A stretch of 64,000 bases of DNA from JAJDIA01 sp031555145 (GCA_031555145.1 JAVBUR010000054.1:59204-123203); one strand, 5' to 3'. Shown: positions 19,110 through 28,814, numbered from the stretch's first letter. Made by a program: numbers and translations. Notes: generated from the sequence alone by a model not told the origin.

Positions 19110-19785
19110 AAACGGACAGGTTTTGATTGTTGACGACGAGACTTCCATCCGTCGTCTGTTGACCATTACGCTGCAAGCGTCCGGTTACAAAACAACGGAA
19201 GCCACCACTGGAAGGGAAGCCTTGCTGATGGCAGCTAATCACTTGCCCGATCTGGTGATCCTCGACCTGGGATTACCTGATATGGATGGGATGGATGTAC
19301 TGAAACAACTGCGGGAATGGTTCCACAAGCCTGTCATGATCCTTTCCGTACGCAATGCGGAACAGGATATTATCCAAGCGTTAGACCAAGGGGCGAATGA
19401 TTACCTGACCAAACCCTTCCGGAGCGGGGAATTGCTGGCGCGTATCCGGTCGGCTATCCGGCATAACCAGACAAAAGAGGATAGCCCGGTGATTGAGATC
19501 GGCAGCCTCTCGATCGACATTGCCAATCATATCGTACGAAAACAGGGAGAAATACTGAAACTAACTTCCACCGAATTCTCCCTCTTGGCCTTATTTGCCC
19601 AAAACCTGGGATGTGTACTGACACATCAATATGTGCTGAAAGAAATCTGGGGATACGGCTATGTGGAACAGAGCCAATACCTGCGGGTGTATGTGGCACA
19701 GTTACGGAAAAAGATCGAAGACGATCCGTCTAAGCCGGTCTTATTGCTCACAGAGTCCGGGATCGGATACCGGTTCGGCACGTAA
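19090..19785 (+). CDS. kdpE: Response regulator KdpE (OmpR family)
   Basis: 231 residues from the ATG at 19090 (MEAQTNKNGQVLIVDDE), chosen because it gives a normal receiver N-terminus; longer in-frame starts lie inside kdpD. The receiver domain has acidic D15/D16, phosphoacceptor D59 (ILDLGLPDMDG) and the conserved lysine in YLTKPF. A winged-helix DNA-binding domain follows (about 130-228) with EFSLLALFAQNLG and ESGIGYRFG. It should activate kdpABC when phosphorylated by KdpD. It converges on yaaA 25 bp downstream without an obvious terminator. Confidence 0.95.
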   Translation: MEAQTNKNGQVLIVDDETSIRRLLTITLQASGYKTTEATTGREALLMAANHLPDLVILDLGLPDMDGMDVLKQLREWFHKPVMILSVRNAEQDIIQALDQGANDYLTKPFRSGELLARIRSAIRHNQTKEDSPVIEIGSLSIDIANHIVRKQGEILKLTSTEFSLLALFAQNLGCVLTHQYVLKEIWGYGYVEQSQYLRVYVAQLRKKIEDDPSKPVLLLTESGIGYRFGT

Positions 19786-19810
19786 CCTCTCCTACCCCTT
19801 CCGGCCTTTC

Positions 19811-20578
19811 CTACCCTTCCTGCATAAAGACCCAGTTATCGCCGTGGGAAAGAGATTCATTATAGGCAAAGCCCTCCCAGGAGAAGGCTTTCAGGTCTTC
19901 GGGATCGGTAATCCGGTGCTTGATGATGTAGCGGCACATTTGTCCGCGGAGCATCTTGGCGTAGATTACGATGGTTTGGGGCGTACCGTTCTTCCATACT
20001 TTGAAGTCGGGGGTGATGATGCGGACGCTTTTTTCCACCTGTTTCCAGTGGAAAGTGGGTTGGATATCCATGCTGGCAAGGTAGATCAGGATATTTCCGG
20101 CCTCCCGGATATCCTGTATCAGGATAGATGTTTGCCGGTCGCGCCAGTAGGTATACATGTTGCCGTCACACAATTCGGGCAGCTTCACATCAGGTTCCAG
20201 ACGATAAGGCTTGATGCCGTCGAGTGGACGGAGCAAACCGTAGTAAAAGGAAGCGATGCGGAGAGATTGTTGGGCGAAGGTAAAGTCGGCTGCCGTAAAG
20301 TTTGTTGGCTGCATGTTCTTAAAGACTACACCGGTATAGGCCAGTAATGCTTGCAAGGGTTGGTTGTCGGGCGAGAAGAAATGCTGGAAGCGCAGGTAAT
20401 TCTCAGCGGCCAACTTAGGGTTGATCTTCAGCAGCTTCCCCAATTCTTCCGGTGAGAACTGTGCCATGTTCCATGCGATTGCTTTCGCTTCTTCAGGGAA
20501 GCGAGGTGAAGTGGCGACCGGAGCCTTGACACATGATGCAGCCGCCATCGTCTTGGCGGGAGAGATAAGACATAGCAT
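19811..20578 (-). CDS. yaaA: Peroxide stress protein YaaA family (DUF328)
   Basis: 255 residues from the ATG at 20578 (MLCLISPAKTM); an ATG two codons upstream is also possible. It matches YaaA throughout: the N-terminal LISPAKTM, LRFQHFFSPDNQPLQALLAYTG-like segments, YYGLLRPLDGIKPYRLE and a C-terminal WEGFAYNESLS. In E. coli YaaA limits free iron during peroxide stress and binds DNA; the role here is inferred from the family. It stands alone on the minus strand, convergent with kdpE. Confidence 0.9.
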   Translation of the reverse strand: MLCLISPAKTMAAASCVKAPVATSPRFPEEAKAIAWNMAQFSPEELGKLLKINPKLAAENYLRFQHFFSPDNQPLQALLAYTGVVFKNMQPTNFTAADFTFAQQSLRIASFYYGLLRPLDGIKPYRLEPDVKLPELCDGNMYTYWRDRQTSILIQDIREAGNILIYLASMDIQPTFHWKQVEKSVRIITPDFKVWKNGTPQTIVIYAKMLRGQMCRYIIKHRITDPEDLKAFSWEGFAYNESLSHGDNWVFMQEG

Positions 20579-20633
20579 AGACACTGATTTTTAGACAGGC
20601 AAAGCTACGGTTAATCAGGCATATATACAAAAA

Positions 20634-20659
20634 AATTGCCGGCATCAAAGCCGGCAATT
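20634..20659 (-). terminator. Terminator of the leftward SusCD operon
   Basis: AATTGCCGGC and GCCGGCAATT form a perfect 10-bp stem around a 6-nt loop. On the minus strand it is followed by a T-run, and it lies just past the endonuclease/exonuclease/phosphatase gene stop at 20690. Confidence 0.8.
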
Positions 20660-20689
20660 CCATTCTTGAACTTGTTTCTGCCCATCTGT

Positions 20690-21535
20690 TTACAAATCGG
20701 CATTTATCATTACAGGGAAATGATCCGAAGGAAAACGACCGTATTGCATGTCGTTCAGCACACCATACTTGTTTACCCATACACCTTTCGATACAAAGAT
20801 GTAGTCAATGCGTTTCTCCACGGGAGCATCCAGTTTGAAACTCTGGAACGTACCGGCTGTACCGTAAGGGGGCTGCTGAGAGATGGCTTTGGAGTCGATC
20901 AGCGTACCTTCTTTCAGGATGATGGCAATCGGTTCGTCCGTATCGCCCGAGTTAAAATCACCCACGCAGAAGAACGGCGTATCACCGGCGATGGCCTTGA
21001 TACGTGCAATCATCAGGTTGGAAGATTCACGGCGGGCTACCACACCCTGGTGATCGTAATGTACGCTGAAGAAGAAAAAGACTTTTCCGGTTTCCTTTTC
21101 CTTGAACTTTGCCCAGGAACAGATACGTTTGTGCGACTTGGCATCCCAACCGAAAGAGGGTTGGTCGGGGGTTTCAGACAACCAGTAGTTGCCTTTATCC
21201 AAGATCGTGAAGCGGTCTTTTTTGTAGATGATCGCCGAGTGTTCGCCGGCATCTTTACCATCGTCACGTCCTACGCCTACACAGGCATAGGTGTCGAGTT
21301 CGAGTACGCCGTCGAGCATGTGGCGAAAACCTTCCTGTGTGCCCACGATATCGAAATCATGGAAGCGGATCAGTCCTTTGACCATTTCTTTCCGGTTCGG
21401 CCAGGCATTCACACCATCGTTCGGGGTATCCATACGCAGATTGAAGGTAGCGATATTCAGACTGCCTTTCGTTTCTGCCCATAGTTGCCCGCCGCACATA
21501 ACGGCGAGCAACAGGATCGTGATAATTCTTTTCAT
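20690..21535 (-). CDS. Secreted endonuclease/exonuclease/phosphatase-fold hydrolase
   Basis: 281 residues from the ATG at 21535 (MKRIITILLL). A signal peptide (about 1-20, ending LWAE) precedes an EEP (exonuclease III-like) fold. Visible motifs are NIATFNLRMD, VGTQEGF with the metal-binding glutamate, FSVHYDHQG, VGDFNSGD and a C-terminal FPSDHFPVM with the catalytic SDH. The family includes secreted nucleases, phosphodiesterases and sphingomyelinase-like enzymes, and the substrate cannot be read from sequence. It lies 16 bp after the SusD-like gene and shares its operon, so it probably acts on the ligand of that SusCD pair or on phosphorylated decorations of it. Confidence 0.85.
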   Translation of the reverse strand: MKRIITILLLAVMCGGQLWAETKGSLNIATFNLRMDTPNDGVNAWPNRKEMVKGLIRFHDFDIVGTQEGFRHMLDGVLELDTYACVGVGRDDGKDAGEHSAIIYKKDRFTILDKGNYWLSETPDQPSFGWDAKSHKRICSWAKFKEKETGKVFFFFSVHYDHQGVVARRESSNLMIARIKAIAGDTPFFCVGDFNSGDTDEPIAIILKEGTLIDSKAISQQPPYGTAGTFQSFKLDAPVEKRIDYIFVSKGVWVNKYGVLNDMQYGRFPSDHFPVMINADL

Positions 21536-21550
21536 CATGTACACTGATTA

Positions 21551-23350
21551 TTAATTCCAACCCGGATTCTGTCCCAGGTTTTCGTTCATCAACAACGCTG
21601 ATTCAGGGATCGGATAGAGGTATTTTTTTTCTTCCCAGGTCTTCGTAATATTGTCCAGCCAGATCAGTTCGCCCTTTGTACCTTCGGACAACTGCTGCGG
21701 GTTAGTGATGCCACCCTTAATCTCAGCCACATTGATATAGGTTACACCCTTGATCGGGTTGGCCGGGCTGGCATTAAAGGTGAAGCATACATCCAGCGTA
21801 CCATTACCATCAAGGTCCATCGGTACGTCCAGCGCAGGCACATAGAAACCATTCCACTGCATTTCCAACAGGTTACCTTTATGCCAACGCATGAGGTCGT
21901 AGAAACGGAGGCCTTCAAATGACAACTCAATAGCCCGTTCACGGCGGATTTCCAACAGGGTTGCATCCGCTATTTCGGGGAAATAATTAGCCTGTAGATA
22001 CGGGTCTGCCTTTGTCGGCTTCGTCGTTAGACCGGATGTGATACCGGCGCGGGCACGGAGCTTACCAATGGTATTCGCCCAATCGGCATCCGTAAACGAT
22101 CCCAGTTCGGCTTTGGCTTCGGCATAGTTGAGTAACACCTCGGCGTAGCGGATCAGGGGTATTGAGTTCACGTTGTTCGAGCCACTGTCGTAAATCATAT
22201 CGTCCAGACAATACTTGATCGGCTGGTAACCGGTATACGTATAAGAGAATACGGGAGGAGCGGCAACGGCTGTACCACCATCCACACGTTGGTAACCCGG
22301 AGTGCGGATCGTCTGGTGCAAGCGCCAGTCTCGACCTTGTGTTTCTTCAGAGAATACCATCGTTTTGTAACCCGGCTTATCAGTAAATGGGGTACCATCC
22401 AGATTAAGGTATGTATTTGCGAATGTACGCGTCATACTCACGCGGGAGCCATAGGTAGCACTGGTCCAGAACCAGTTGGCGTCGTTGAAACGAGACAGGG
22501 CTGCATCGCTGACAGAAGCCAGTATCACTTCCGAGTTCACCGGCTTGAGACTGGTAAACAACGTACGGTACGACTTATCACCGGCACTACTATAGATCGA
22601 GTAACCGTTTGTCTTCATCAACGTCTCGGCGGCATTGGCAGCTTCCGTCAACCAGGCATTAGAGGTCTGTTGCAAGTTGTAGCTTGTATGGTATTTACGG
22701 AAAGTCCCTTCAAACAAACATACGCGTGATTTGAATGCCAGAGCGACAGCCTTCGTCACCAACGATGCCGAAGATTCCTTTTCAGCGGTAATATTCTCAA
22801 TCGCAAAATTGAGGTCGGCCAATACAGAGTCCATCACCAGTGTACGTGAATCACGGCCATTATACAGCGCCGGATCACTTACATCGAGCGGTGTACCGAT
22901 CCAGGGTACATCACCAAAACGTTTTACCTTTTCGTAATAGAACCAAGCACGGAAGAAGCGGGCAATACCCATATAGTTCGACCGTACTTTCGCCGAAACG
23001 CGTTCGTCGTGACAGTTCAGCAGAAAATAGTTCACATTGCGCAGCTTGGCCCAGTCGCCACCGCTACCACCACTCCAACCACTGCTCTTCTGCGCGCTGT
23101 AAGCACCTGTCCGCAGAAAGTCAGGGACTTCACGACGAGCCGAATAATCAGTCATGTTATCGTTGCTGCCACCATCACGAATGGCATCGGATGCGGAAGG
23201 CAACATATCATAAAATGAATTAGCATATAATTCCAAACCACTCTCGCTACCAAACACGGGATCTTTCCCCACTTTGGATACCGGTATCTCTTCCAGGTCG
23301 CACGAGAAAAGAATACCTACCGCGCACAATATATAGATTATTTTTTTCAT
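21551..23350 (-). CDS. SusD-like outer-membrane nutrient-binding lipoprotein
   Basis: 599 residues. The N-terminus MKKIIYILCAVGILFSC carries a lipobox with the cysteine at residue 17. RagB/SusD features include an N-terminal SusD-like region (SFYDMLPSASD), ARFFRAWFYYEKVKRFGDVPW (TPR-type helix), PLIRYAEVLLNYAEAKAE, and a C-terminal ELSFEGLRFYDLMRWHKG followed by YLYPIPESALLMN. SusD proteins cap the paired SusC channel on the cell surface and help capture the ligand. It lies 12 bp after the SusC-like gene. The glycan or other ligand is unknown. Confidence 0.95.
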   Translation of the reverse strand: MKKIIYILCAVGILFSCDLEEIPVSKVGKDPVFGSESGLELYANSFYDMLPSASDAIRDGGSNDNMTDYSARREVPDFLRTGAYSAQKSSGWSGGSGGDWAKLRNVNYFLLNCHDERVSAKVRSNYMGIARFFRAWFYYEKVKRFGDVPWIGTPLDVSDPALYNGRDSRTLVMDSVLADLNFAIENITAEKESSASLVTKAVALAFKSRVCLFEGTFRKYHTSYNLQQTSNAWLTEAANAAETLMKTNGYSIYSSAGDKSYRTLFTSLKPVNSEVILASVSDAALSRFNDANWFWTSATYGSRVSMTRTFANTYLNLDGTPFTDKPGYKTMVFSEETQGRDWRLHQTIRTPGYQRVDGGTAVAAPPVFSYTYTGYQPIKYCLDDMIYDSGSNNVNSIPLIRYAEVLLNYAEAKAELGSFTDADWANTIGKLRARAGITSGLTTKPTKADPYLQANYFPEIADATLLEIRRERAIELSFEGLRFYDLMRWHKGNLLEMQWNGFYVPALDVPMDLDGNGTLDVCFTFNASPANPIKGVTYINVAEIKGGITNPQQLSEGTKGELIWLDNITKTWEEKKYLYPIPESALLMNENLGQNPGWN

Positions 23351-23362
23351 ATTGCTATCGTA

Positions 23363-26300
23363 TTAAAATGTTACAGATAAACCTAAACTTATACTCTTCA
23401 ACATCGGATAGTTCCATACCTGTCCGTCTTCTCCTTCAGTCAGGTCCTTGTCTGAACCATAGATACCGGCTACGTCAATACCTTTTACGATATCATACAT
23501 CGGCGACCAGCAGAACAGGTTTTCACCCGACAGATAGATACGTGCATTTTGCATTTTAATCTTGGTAGTGATTGTTTGCGGGATTGTATAACCTACCTGC
23601 AGCGTTTTCAGACGTACATAGGCCACATTCTGCAAATAGCGGGTTTGACGCTGATACAATTCGCCATCCGAGTTACGTGCCACATATCCGCGGTAGCGGG
23701 GGAAATAAGCGTTCGGATTGTCTTCTGTCCAAATGTTACCCAAGTGGAACGATGGAACATCATTGTATGGACGGTTATACTGTCCCCAGAACAGACCGGA
23801 TTCCACACTCGGATACCAATCTTGCTTACCTACACCCTGGAAGAAAGCCGAAACAAAGAAGTTGTTCCAGTCACCGCTAAGGCTAAAGCTATACGAATAA
23901 CGCGGGGTGGTATTACCTATGACCTTCTTGTCTCCGGGATTGTCCACGGTATTGTTACCATAATCGATCACACCATCGCCATTCAGGTCCTTGAACTTGA
24001 TATCACCTGGCAACAGTGTACCTGTACTGCTGGATTTGATCAGCGTTTGCTTGGCGTGGTTCTTGATGTCGTCTTCGGAAGTAAAGAAACCTTCGGTCAC
24101 ATAGCCCCATATTTCACCCAGTTTCATCCCATCGTAATAAGTGGTAGAATAGTAGCTGGTAGAGAATTTCTTTTCCGGGTTGTTGTACTTGTCGATAACA
24201 GACTGGTAATCGGCCAACGTAGCACGGATCTCGTAGTTGAACGGTTTGTTGGCCAAACTGAACTGGTCGCGCCAGGTCAGAGAAAGTTCAAACCCTTTAG
24301 TGGTCATATCGGCATAGTTACCCTTCGGCACATCGGCTCCGAAGACATCAGGCACAGTCATACCTACAGTAAACATATCGGTCGTCTTACGCACATAGGC
24401 ATCACCCGAGAAACGCAGACGGTTAGACAGCATACCGAAGTCCAAACCGATATTGGTTGTGGTCGATGTTTCCCAGGTCAGGCCGGCAGGTACCACTGCC
24501 GGCACACCGGTTTTTTGCGGACGAATATTGTTCAGCACACGGCTTGACTGTTCGATCTTAAACAATTCCTGGAACGAATACGGGGCAATATTACCATTAC
24601 CCAGCGAACCATACGAAGCACGGATCTTGAGATCGGTCAGGATGTCATTCTCTTTCCAGAATGCCTCTTGTGAAGGTCTCCAACCGACCGAAACAGAAGG
24701 AAAAAAAGCATACTGCTCATCCGTCGGAAATTTGGATGAACCGTCCAGACGTCCGTTCACTTCAATCAGGTAACGGTCCATATATCCATAGTTCACACGG
24801 AATACACCGCCTGACAGTCGCCAGCGTTCATAGCCCCCTTCTGTGGTTGTGTTCTGACCTAAAGCCATGTTGATATCGCGGGCATCTTCAAAAATCAAAC
24901 CGTTGCGCAATACCTGTACGCGGTTCATGGTTGACTGTTCGTAGTTGTAGCCTAACATCCCTTTGAGGTAATGCTTGCCACCAAATGTTTCTTCGTATTC
25001 ACCGTAGATATTAGTGGCCAGATAGTTGGTAGTCTTACCAATCTCACGGATATCATTCGTGCCCGAACCTACGTATTCAACCACACCCGGTTTGCGGCTG
25101 AAAGGTACCGGTACACGGAGACGGGTTTCGTCGTCGTCGCGGCTCTGATAAGAGAAGTCGCCCTTGATACGCACCTTATTCTGCATAAAAGAAGCCGTGA
25201 AACCGGTGGTGTTCTTAAAGTTGCGTCGGTCGGTATCCACACCATTCTTGCCATACCAGAAGTCGCCCACAGTATAGGCAGCCGAATGTGTCAGTGTGCC
25301 GTCGGGGTTAAACATGGTAGAAGCCGGGTGGCCTTCGTCAGCAATATTACGCCAGACACTACCGCCTTCACCCACGTTCAGCGGGTTGTGGTAGTCCATC
25401 ACGGCATATTCCGTATTGTTGTCGATCTTCAACCAATCGAACACCTGAATAGAACCTTTAGCGCGGATATTGTACATCGAGTAATCGTCAGAGTTATAAC
25501 GGAACAACCCTTCTTCACCATAATAACGGCCTGTGATATAATAGTCCAGTTTGCCGTTGCTACCTGTGACCGAGATATTGTGGTCCATTCCCAGTTTTTG
25601 GTCTTTATACAATTCCTTGTACCAGTCGGTATTGCCATAATAGACATAATTGCCGGCGGCGTCTACTTCCACATCGGGCAAACCAAGCCCTTGACGACGT
25701 TCCAGTTCGGCCAGGTACTCCTGTGAGAACTTCAATGTCTTGTTTACGTTCTGCGGTGTCTGCGAATAGTCGTTGTAAGCCATAAACGCTTCGTTGAACA
25801 TCTTGGCAAAGGTATAACCATCGGTTACCAGGTCAGGTCTTACAGTCGGTTTCTTCACGGCGAAGTTACCTGAGTAAGAAACCGACGTCCGGTCTTTCTC
25901 CGGACTCTTGGTGGTGATCAGGATCACACCGAAAGCACCACGGGCGCCGTAAATAGCTGCCGAAGCGGCGTCTTTCAACACGGAAACAGAAGCGATATCA
26001 TTCGGGTTCAGCAAGGCGGGATCTCCTTCCACGCCGTCGATCAACACCAGGGCACTCCCCTTCTGTCCGATAGAGGTGGTACCACGCACGTTGTAATCAG
26101 CCGTACGCATCGGTTTACCGTCAGAGAGAGAGATGTTCAGGTTCGGCACTGTTCCCGCCAACATTTGGGTTACATTGGGAACCGAACGGTTTTCAAATAC
26201 CTCGCTTGTGATCTGCTCAACGGCGCCGGTCAGGTTGACTTTCTTCTGTGTGCCATAACCTACAACAACAATTTCATCAATGGCTTTTGTATCTTCCACC

Positions 26301-26914
26301 AATACAATGTTCAATGAATTGCGGCTTCCAACCGACACATCCTGTGTCAGGTAACCTATATAAGTAATCGTAAGCACAGCACCATCCGGCACATTCAAGG
26401 CAAATTTACCATCAAAGTCAGTCACAGTTCCGATAGTGGTACCTTTTACCACCACATTGGCACCAATGATAGCTTCCCTTTTGGCGTCGACTATCACCCC
26501 GTTGATCGTACGTCTCTGCTGTGCTGACAGTGGCAGCTCCGTACTTCTTTTCATCAGCATGATATTGTTGCCTTCCATGGCATAAATAATATTAGTCTGT
26601 CCAAATGCATTATTCAGGACTTCAGCTACTGTTTTGTCTTCCGCCGTGACAGATACCCGCTGGTTCAGGTTGATGTCTTCCTTCGTATAAACAAATAAAT
26701 AGTCCGTTTGATTTTCGATTTCCTGAATAAAGTTCCGCGTCGTCATATTCGTCGCGTTGATCGACACTTTGGCCGTTTGAGAGTTAGCTTCTACAGCCCA
26801 CAGTCCGGATGCAAATAAGATAAAGAACAAAAAACTTAGCTTCATAAGGCGTAGTACATGTTTAAAATGTGGTTTTAATGGGATATAATCCCTCTTGTAC
26901 GAAATAATTTCCAT
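23363..26914 (-). CDS. SusC-like TonB-dependent receptor with STN domain
   Basis: 1,183 residues. A signal peptide (about 24-45) is followed by an STN domain (about 48-120), which marks receptors that signal to a FecR anti-sigma factor. A carboxypeptidase-regulatory-like domain comes next (about 134-205), then the SusC plug with DEIVVVGYGTQKK, VLIDGVEGD and SVLKDAASAAIYGARGAFGV, and a TonB-dependent barrel ending in LGLSVTF. It imports the ligand bound by the adjacent SusD. Upstream lie the cognate fecR and ECF sigma genes. A predicted antisense sRNA starts at its start codon. Confidence 0.96.
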   Translation of the reverse strand: MEIISYKRDYIPLKPHFKHVLRLMKLSFLFFILFASGLWAVEANSQTAKVSINATNMTTRNFIQEIENQTDYLFVYTKEDINLNQRVSVTAEDKTVAEVLNNAFGQTNIIYAMEGNNIMLMKRSTELPLSAQQRRTINGVIVDAKREAIIGANVVVKGTTIGTVTDFDGKFALNVPDGAVLTITYIGYLTQDVSVGSRNSLNIVLVEDTKAIDEIVVVGYGTQKKVNLTGAVEQITSEVFENRSVPNVTQMLAGTVPNLNISLSDGKPMRTADYNVRGTTSIGQKGSALVLIDGVEGDPALLNPNDIASVSVLKDAASAAIYGARGAFGVILITTKSPEKDRTSVSYSGNFAVKKPTVRPDLVTDGYTFAKMFNEAFMAYNDYSQTPQNVNKTLKFSQEYLAELERRQGLGLPDVEVDAAGNYVYYGNTDWYKELYKDQKLGMDHNISVTGSNGKLDYYITGRYYGEEGLFRYNSDDYSMYNIRAKGSIQVFDWLKIDNNTEYAVMDYHNPLNVGEGGSVWRNIADEGHPASTMFNPDGTLTHSAAYTVGDFWYGKNGVDTDRRNFKNTTGFTASFMQNKVRIKGDFSYQSRDDDETRLRVPVPFSRKPGVVEYVGSGTNDIREIGKTTNYLATNIYGEYEETFGGKHYLKGMLGYNYEQSTMNRVQVLRNGLIFEDARDINMALGQNTTTEGGYERWRLSGGVFRVNYGYMDRYLIEVNGRLDGSSKFPTDEQYAFFPSVSVGWRPSQEAFWKENDILTDLKIRASYGSLGNGNIAPYSFQELFKIEQSSRVLNNIRPQKTGVPAVVPAGLTWETSTTTNIGLDFGMLSNRLRFSGDAYVRKTTDMFTVGMTVPDVFGADVPKGNYADMTTKGFELSLTWRDQFSLANKPFNYEIRATLADYQSVIDKYNNPEKKFSTSYYSTTYYDGMKLGEIWGYVTEGFFTSEDDIKNHAKQTLIKSSSTGTLLPGDIKFKDLNGDGVIDYGNNTVDNPGDKKVIGNTTPRYSYSFSLSGDWNNFFVSAFFQGVGKQDWYPSVESGLFWGQYNRPYNDVPSFHLGNIWTEDNPNAYFPRYRGYVARNSDGELYQRQTRYLQNVAYVRLKTLQVGYTIPQTITTKIKMQNARIYLSGENLFCWSPMYDIVKGIDVAGIYGSDKDLTEGEDGQVWNYPMLKSISLGLSVTF

Positions 26915-26921
26915 ACTTTTG
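26914..26921 (+). promoter_or_regulatory. Antisense -7 box at susC (leftward PUL) start codon
   Basis: TACTTTTG, a perfect TAnnTTTG, on the strand opposite susC and overlapping its start codon. A TTG lies at 26895-26897. It drives away from susC towards the terminator hairpin at 26979-27008. Confidence 0.5.
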
Positions 26922-26926
26922 TAGTG

Positions 26927-27014
26927 TTAACAGTTAATACTAAATTGCTTAATTGTTTGTAGTCTGGTATTGACTCTGAACCGGAAGGCGCTCCACCGCT
27001 TTCCGGTTTTTCTT
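26927..27014 (+). ncRNA. Predicted cis-antisense sRNA of the leftward PUL (DonS-like)
   Basis: It is inferred from a -7 box at 26914-26921 and a strong intrinsic terminator on the same strand. The terminator pairs 26979-26990 with 26997-27008 in a 12-bp stem (one G-U) with loop CTCCAC, followed by TTTTTCTT. The RNA would be about 88 nt and complementary to the susC mRNA leader between fecR and susC. Cis-antisense sRNAs at this position repress ECF-controlled Don PULs in Bacteroides fragilis. The second PUL here has the same arrangement at 30534-30650. Confidence 0.5.
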
Positions 27015-27069
27015 GTTAATGTAACTATGTCATAGGCAGTATATAGATTTAAGTTTGTATTCTATCAGA

Positions 27070-28002
27070 TCATCTGATCGTGATTATATTTAGTTCATCA
27101 TCTTTTTCATACGTGAATTTATTGCGTAATTGTAGTACTTTCAGCACATGTTCAACCCCGTCTTTCGTCCGGAACTTGCCCGAATAGCGGCTCTTCAGGA
27201 GGTTCTCGTTATGCACAATGATCTTCACGTCATAATACAACCGTAGCTTGGAGATCATATCGGCCACCGGCGCATCGTAAAACGAGATAAGTCCTTCCCG
27301 CCAGAGGAAATAGCTATTATGCTCAATCTTCTTCCTAACCAATTTCCCATTTTCCAGATAGACATAAGTATTAGGGCTGAGTCGAATGGGCATATCATTG
27401 GATAAGGGTGAATAAACATCCACCGACCCTTCCACCAACGAAGTTTCAAAATAGGGATAACCACCATAGGCAAACACATTAAATTCCGTGCCCAACACCC
27501 GGACATTATACCGTTCGGTCGTCACAATAAACGGATGCTCGGAGTCTTTTGCCACCTTAAAATAGCCCTCACCATTCAGTTTCACCTGGCGAAGATCTCC
27601 ATTAAAATGGTTGGGAAATGTCAGGGTGGTTTTAGCATTCAACCAAACTTTAGTACCATCCGTCAAGGTAAGCTCCGCTCGTTGTCCGGCAGGTACATGA
27701 ATCGTCTGCATGATCACCTTCGGCTGGGGCATCAGGTATTGTTGAAAAATAAAGCCGGCAGAAAACACCATGATAATAAAGGCCGCTACAGCCAATAGTT
27801 TCCTGCCGGTAATGCGCAGTGAACGAGACTGTGTGTGTTTCTCAGCCGGCTTATCCTGCCAAAGCGTGATATCATTGAGCTTACGCAAAGCCATGAATTC
27901 CTTCACGTTCGCCTCATTCGCATCCAACCAGAACATGACGATTTCTTTTTCGTCGGCCGTGGCATCCCCAGCTATATATCTTTGTAGTAGTTTCTGATCC
28001 AT
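27070..28002 (-). CDS. FecR-family anti-sigma factor (leftward PUL)
   Basis: 310 residues from the ATG at 28002 (MDQKLLQRYIAGD). The N-terminal cytoplasmic region (about 1-75) resembles DUF4880-type anti-sigma domains. One transmembrane helix follows (about 79-97), then a periplasmic FecR domain with VPAGQRAELTLTDGTKVWLNA (about 125-145) and GTEFNVFAYG, and a C-terminal DUF4974-like domain (LISFYDAPVADMISKL). It should hold the ECF sigma factor encoded upstream until the STN domain of the SusC receptor signals ligand binding. Confidence 0.93.
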   Translation of the reverse strand: MDQKLLQRYIAGDATADEKEIVMFWLDANEANVKEFMALRKLNDITLWQDKPAEKHTQSRSLRITGRKLLAVAAFIIMVFSAGFIFQQYLMPQPKVIMQTIHVPAGQRAELTLTDGTKVWLNAKTTLTFPNHFNGDLRQVKLNGEGYFKVAKDSEHPFIVTTERYNVRVLGTEFNVFAYGGYPYFETSLVEGSVDVYSPLSNDMPIRLSPNTYVYLENGKLVRKKIEHNSYFLWREGLISFYDAPVADMISKLRLYYDVKIIVHNENLLKSRYSGKFRTKDGVEHVLKVLQLRNKFTYEKDDELNIITIR

Positions 28003-28110
28003 ATTGTTCAGAGGCAATTTGACTGCCTTATATATAGAAACGACAGAGTGGTTATTTACCCTAAATACTTTTTTGCATTTTTATCAAAAAAACGGCATAT
28101 CCCTCTTGGA

Positions 28111-28683
28111 TCAGCAAAACTGGTCAATAAACAGAAAACAAAAAACGGCAAAAGGGAGATAGTCGCGAAGTGCTACCCGCAGGGCTTTCAGCGACTTAGT
28201 TATATGATATTCCACAGCTTTGATCGTAATATCCAGTTCTGCGGCTATTTCTTTATTACTTTTTCCATCAAAACGACTCATTTCAAATACCTTACGCGTT
28301 TGATCGGAAAGGGAAGCCAGTGTTTGTTGGATGATCAGTTCGGCTTCACGGGAAAGGATGTAATCCGGATCACAAGCCTCCAATGTTGTCAACCGAAACT
28401 CCAATTCATGTTGTTGTCTTGTGGTGATCTGATGAAATGCTTCGGCTTCGACACGCTGATGCTTCAGATGGTCAAGCGCTTTATTTTTCAACATAGTAAG
28501 GAGTAGTACCTTCGAAAACACGAGTTGTTCATCTTTCAGCTGTGTCCACATCTTCAGCAGCACATCAGATGCGATATCTTCAGCCGCCAACTCGTCATGC
28601 ACATACGATTTGACAAACAAAAAAGCCCTCCTATAGTAATTTGTATAGAGGGAACTGAAATTGTTTACTTCCTGATCTACCAT
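28111..28683 (-). CDS. RNA polymerase ECF sigma factor (leftward PUL)
   Basis: 190 residues from the ATG at 28683 (MVDQEVNNFSSLY). Sigma-70 region 2 is visible in the first 90 residues (AFLFVKSYVHDELAAEDIASDVLLKMW). Region 4 is in the last 65 (LSDQTRKVFEMSRFDGKSNKEIAAELDITIKAVEYHITKS-type helix-turn-helix). This is the Bacteroidetes ECF class that partners with FecR and SusC/SusD. It is divergent from a second ECF gene, with only 158 bp between the two start codons. Confidence 0.95.
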   Translation of the reverse strand: MVDQEVNNFSSLYTNYYRRAFLFVKSYVHDELAAEDIASDVLLKMWTQLKDEQLVFSKVLLLTMLKNKALDHLKHQRVEAEAFHQITTRQQHELEFRLTTLEACDPDYILSREAELIIQQTLASLSDQTRKVFEMSRFDGKSNKEIAAELDITIKAVEYHITKSLKALRVALRDYLPFAVFCFLFIDQFC

Positions 28684-28711
28684 ATACACGCTTACCAAAC
28701 TTCTCTTTAGG

Positions 28712-28719
28712 CAAAAGTA
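28712..28719 (-). promoter_or_regulatory. -7 box for the leftward ECF sigma gene
   Basis: TACTTTTG on the minus strand, a perfect TAnnTTTG, 28 bp upstream of the sigma ATG at 28683. Confidence 0.5.
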
Positions 28720-28772
28720 ATACTATTTTGTGAAAAAGACACTTGTTTTGTTAAAAAAGATTATCGCGGTTT

Positions 28773-28804
28773 GACTGGCAAGAGCCCCACTATATATACC
28801 AGTC
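28773..28804. repeat. Hairpin between the divergent ECF sigma genes
   Basis: GACTGG (28773-28778) pairs with CCAGTC (28799-28804) and is followed on the plus strand by seven T residues. It lies between the two divergent promoters and could be a terminator insulating them or an operator. Confidence 0.4.
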
Positions 28805-28814
28805 TTTTTTTGTG

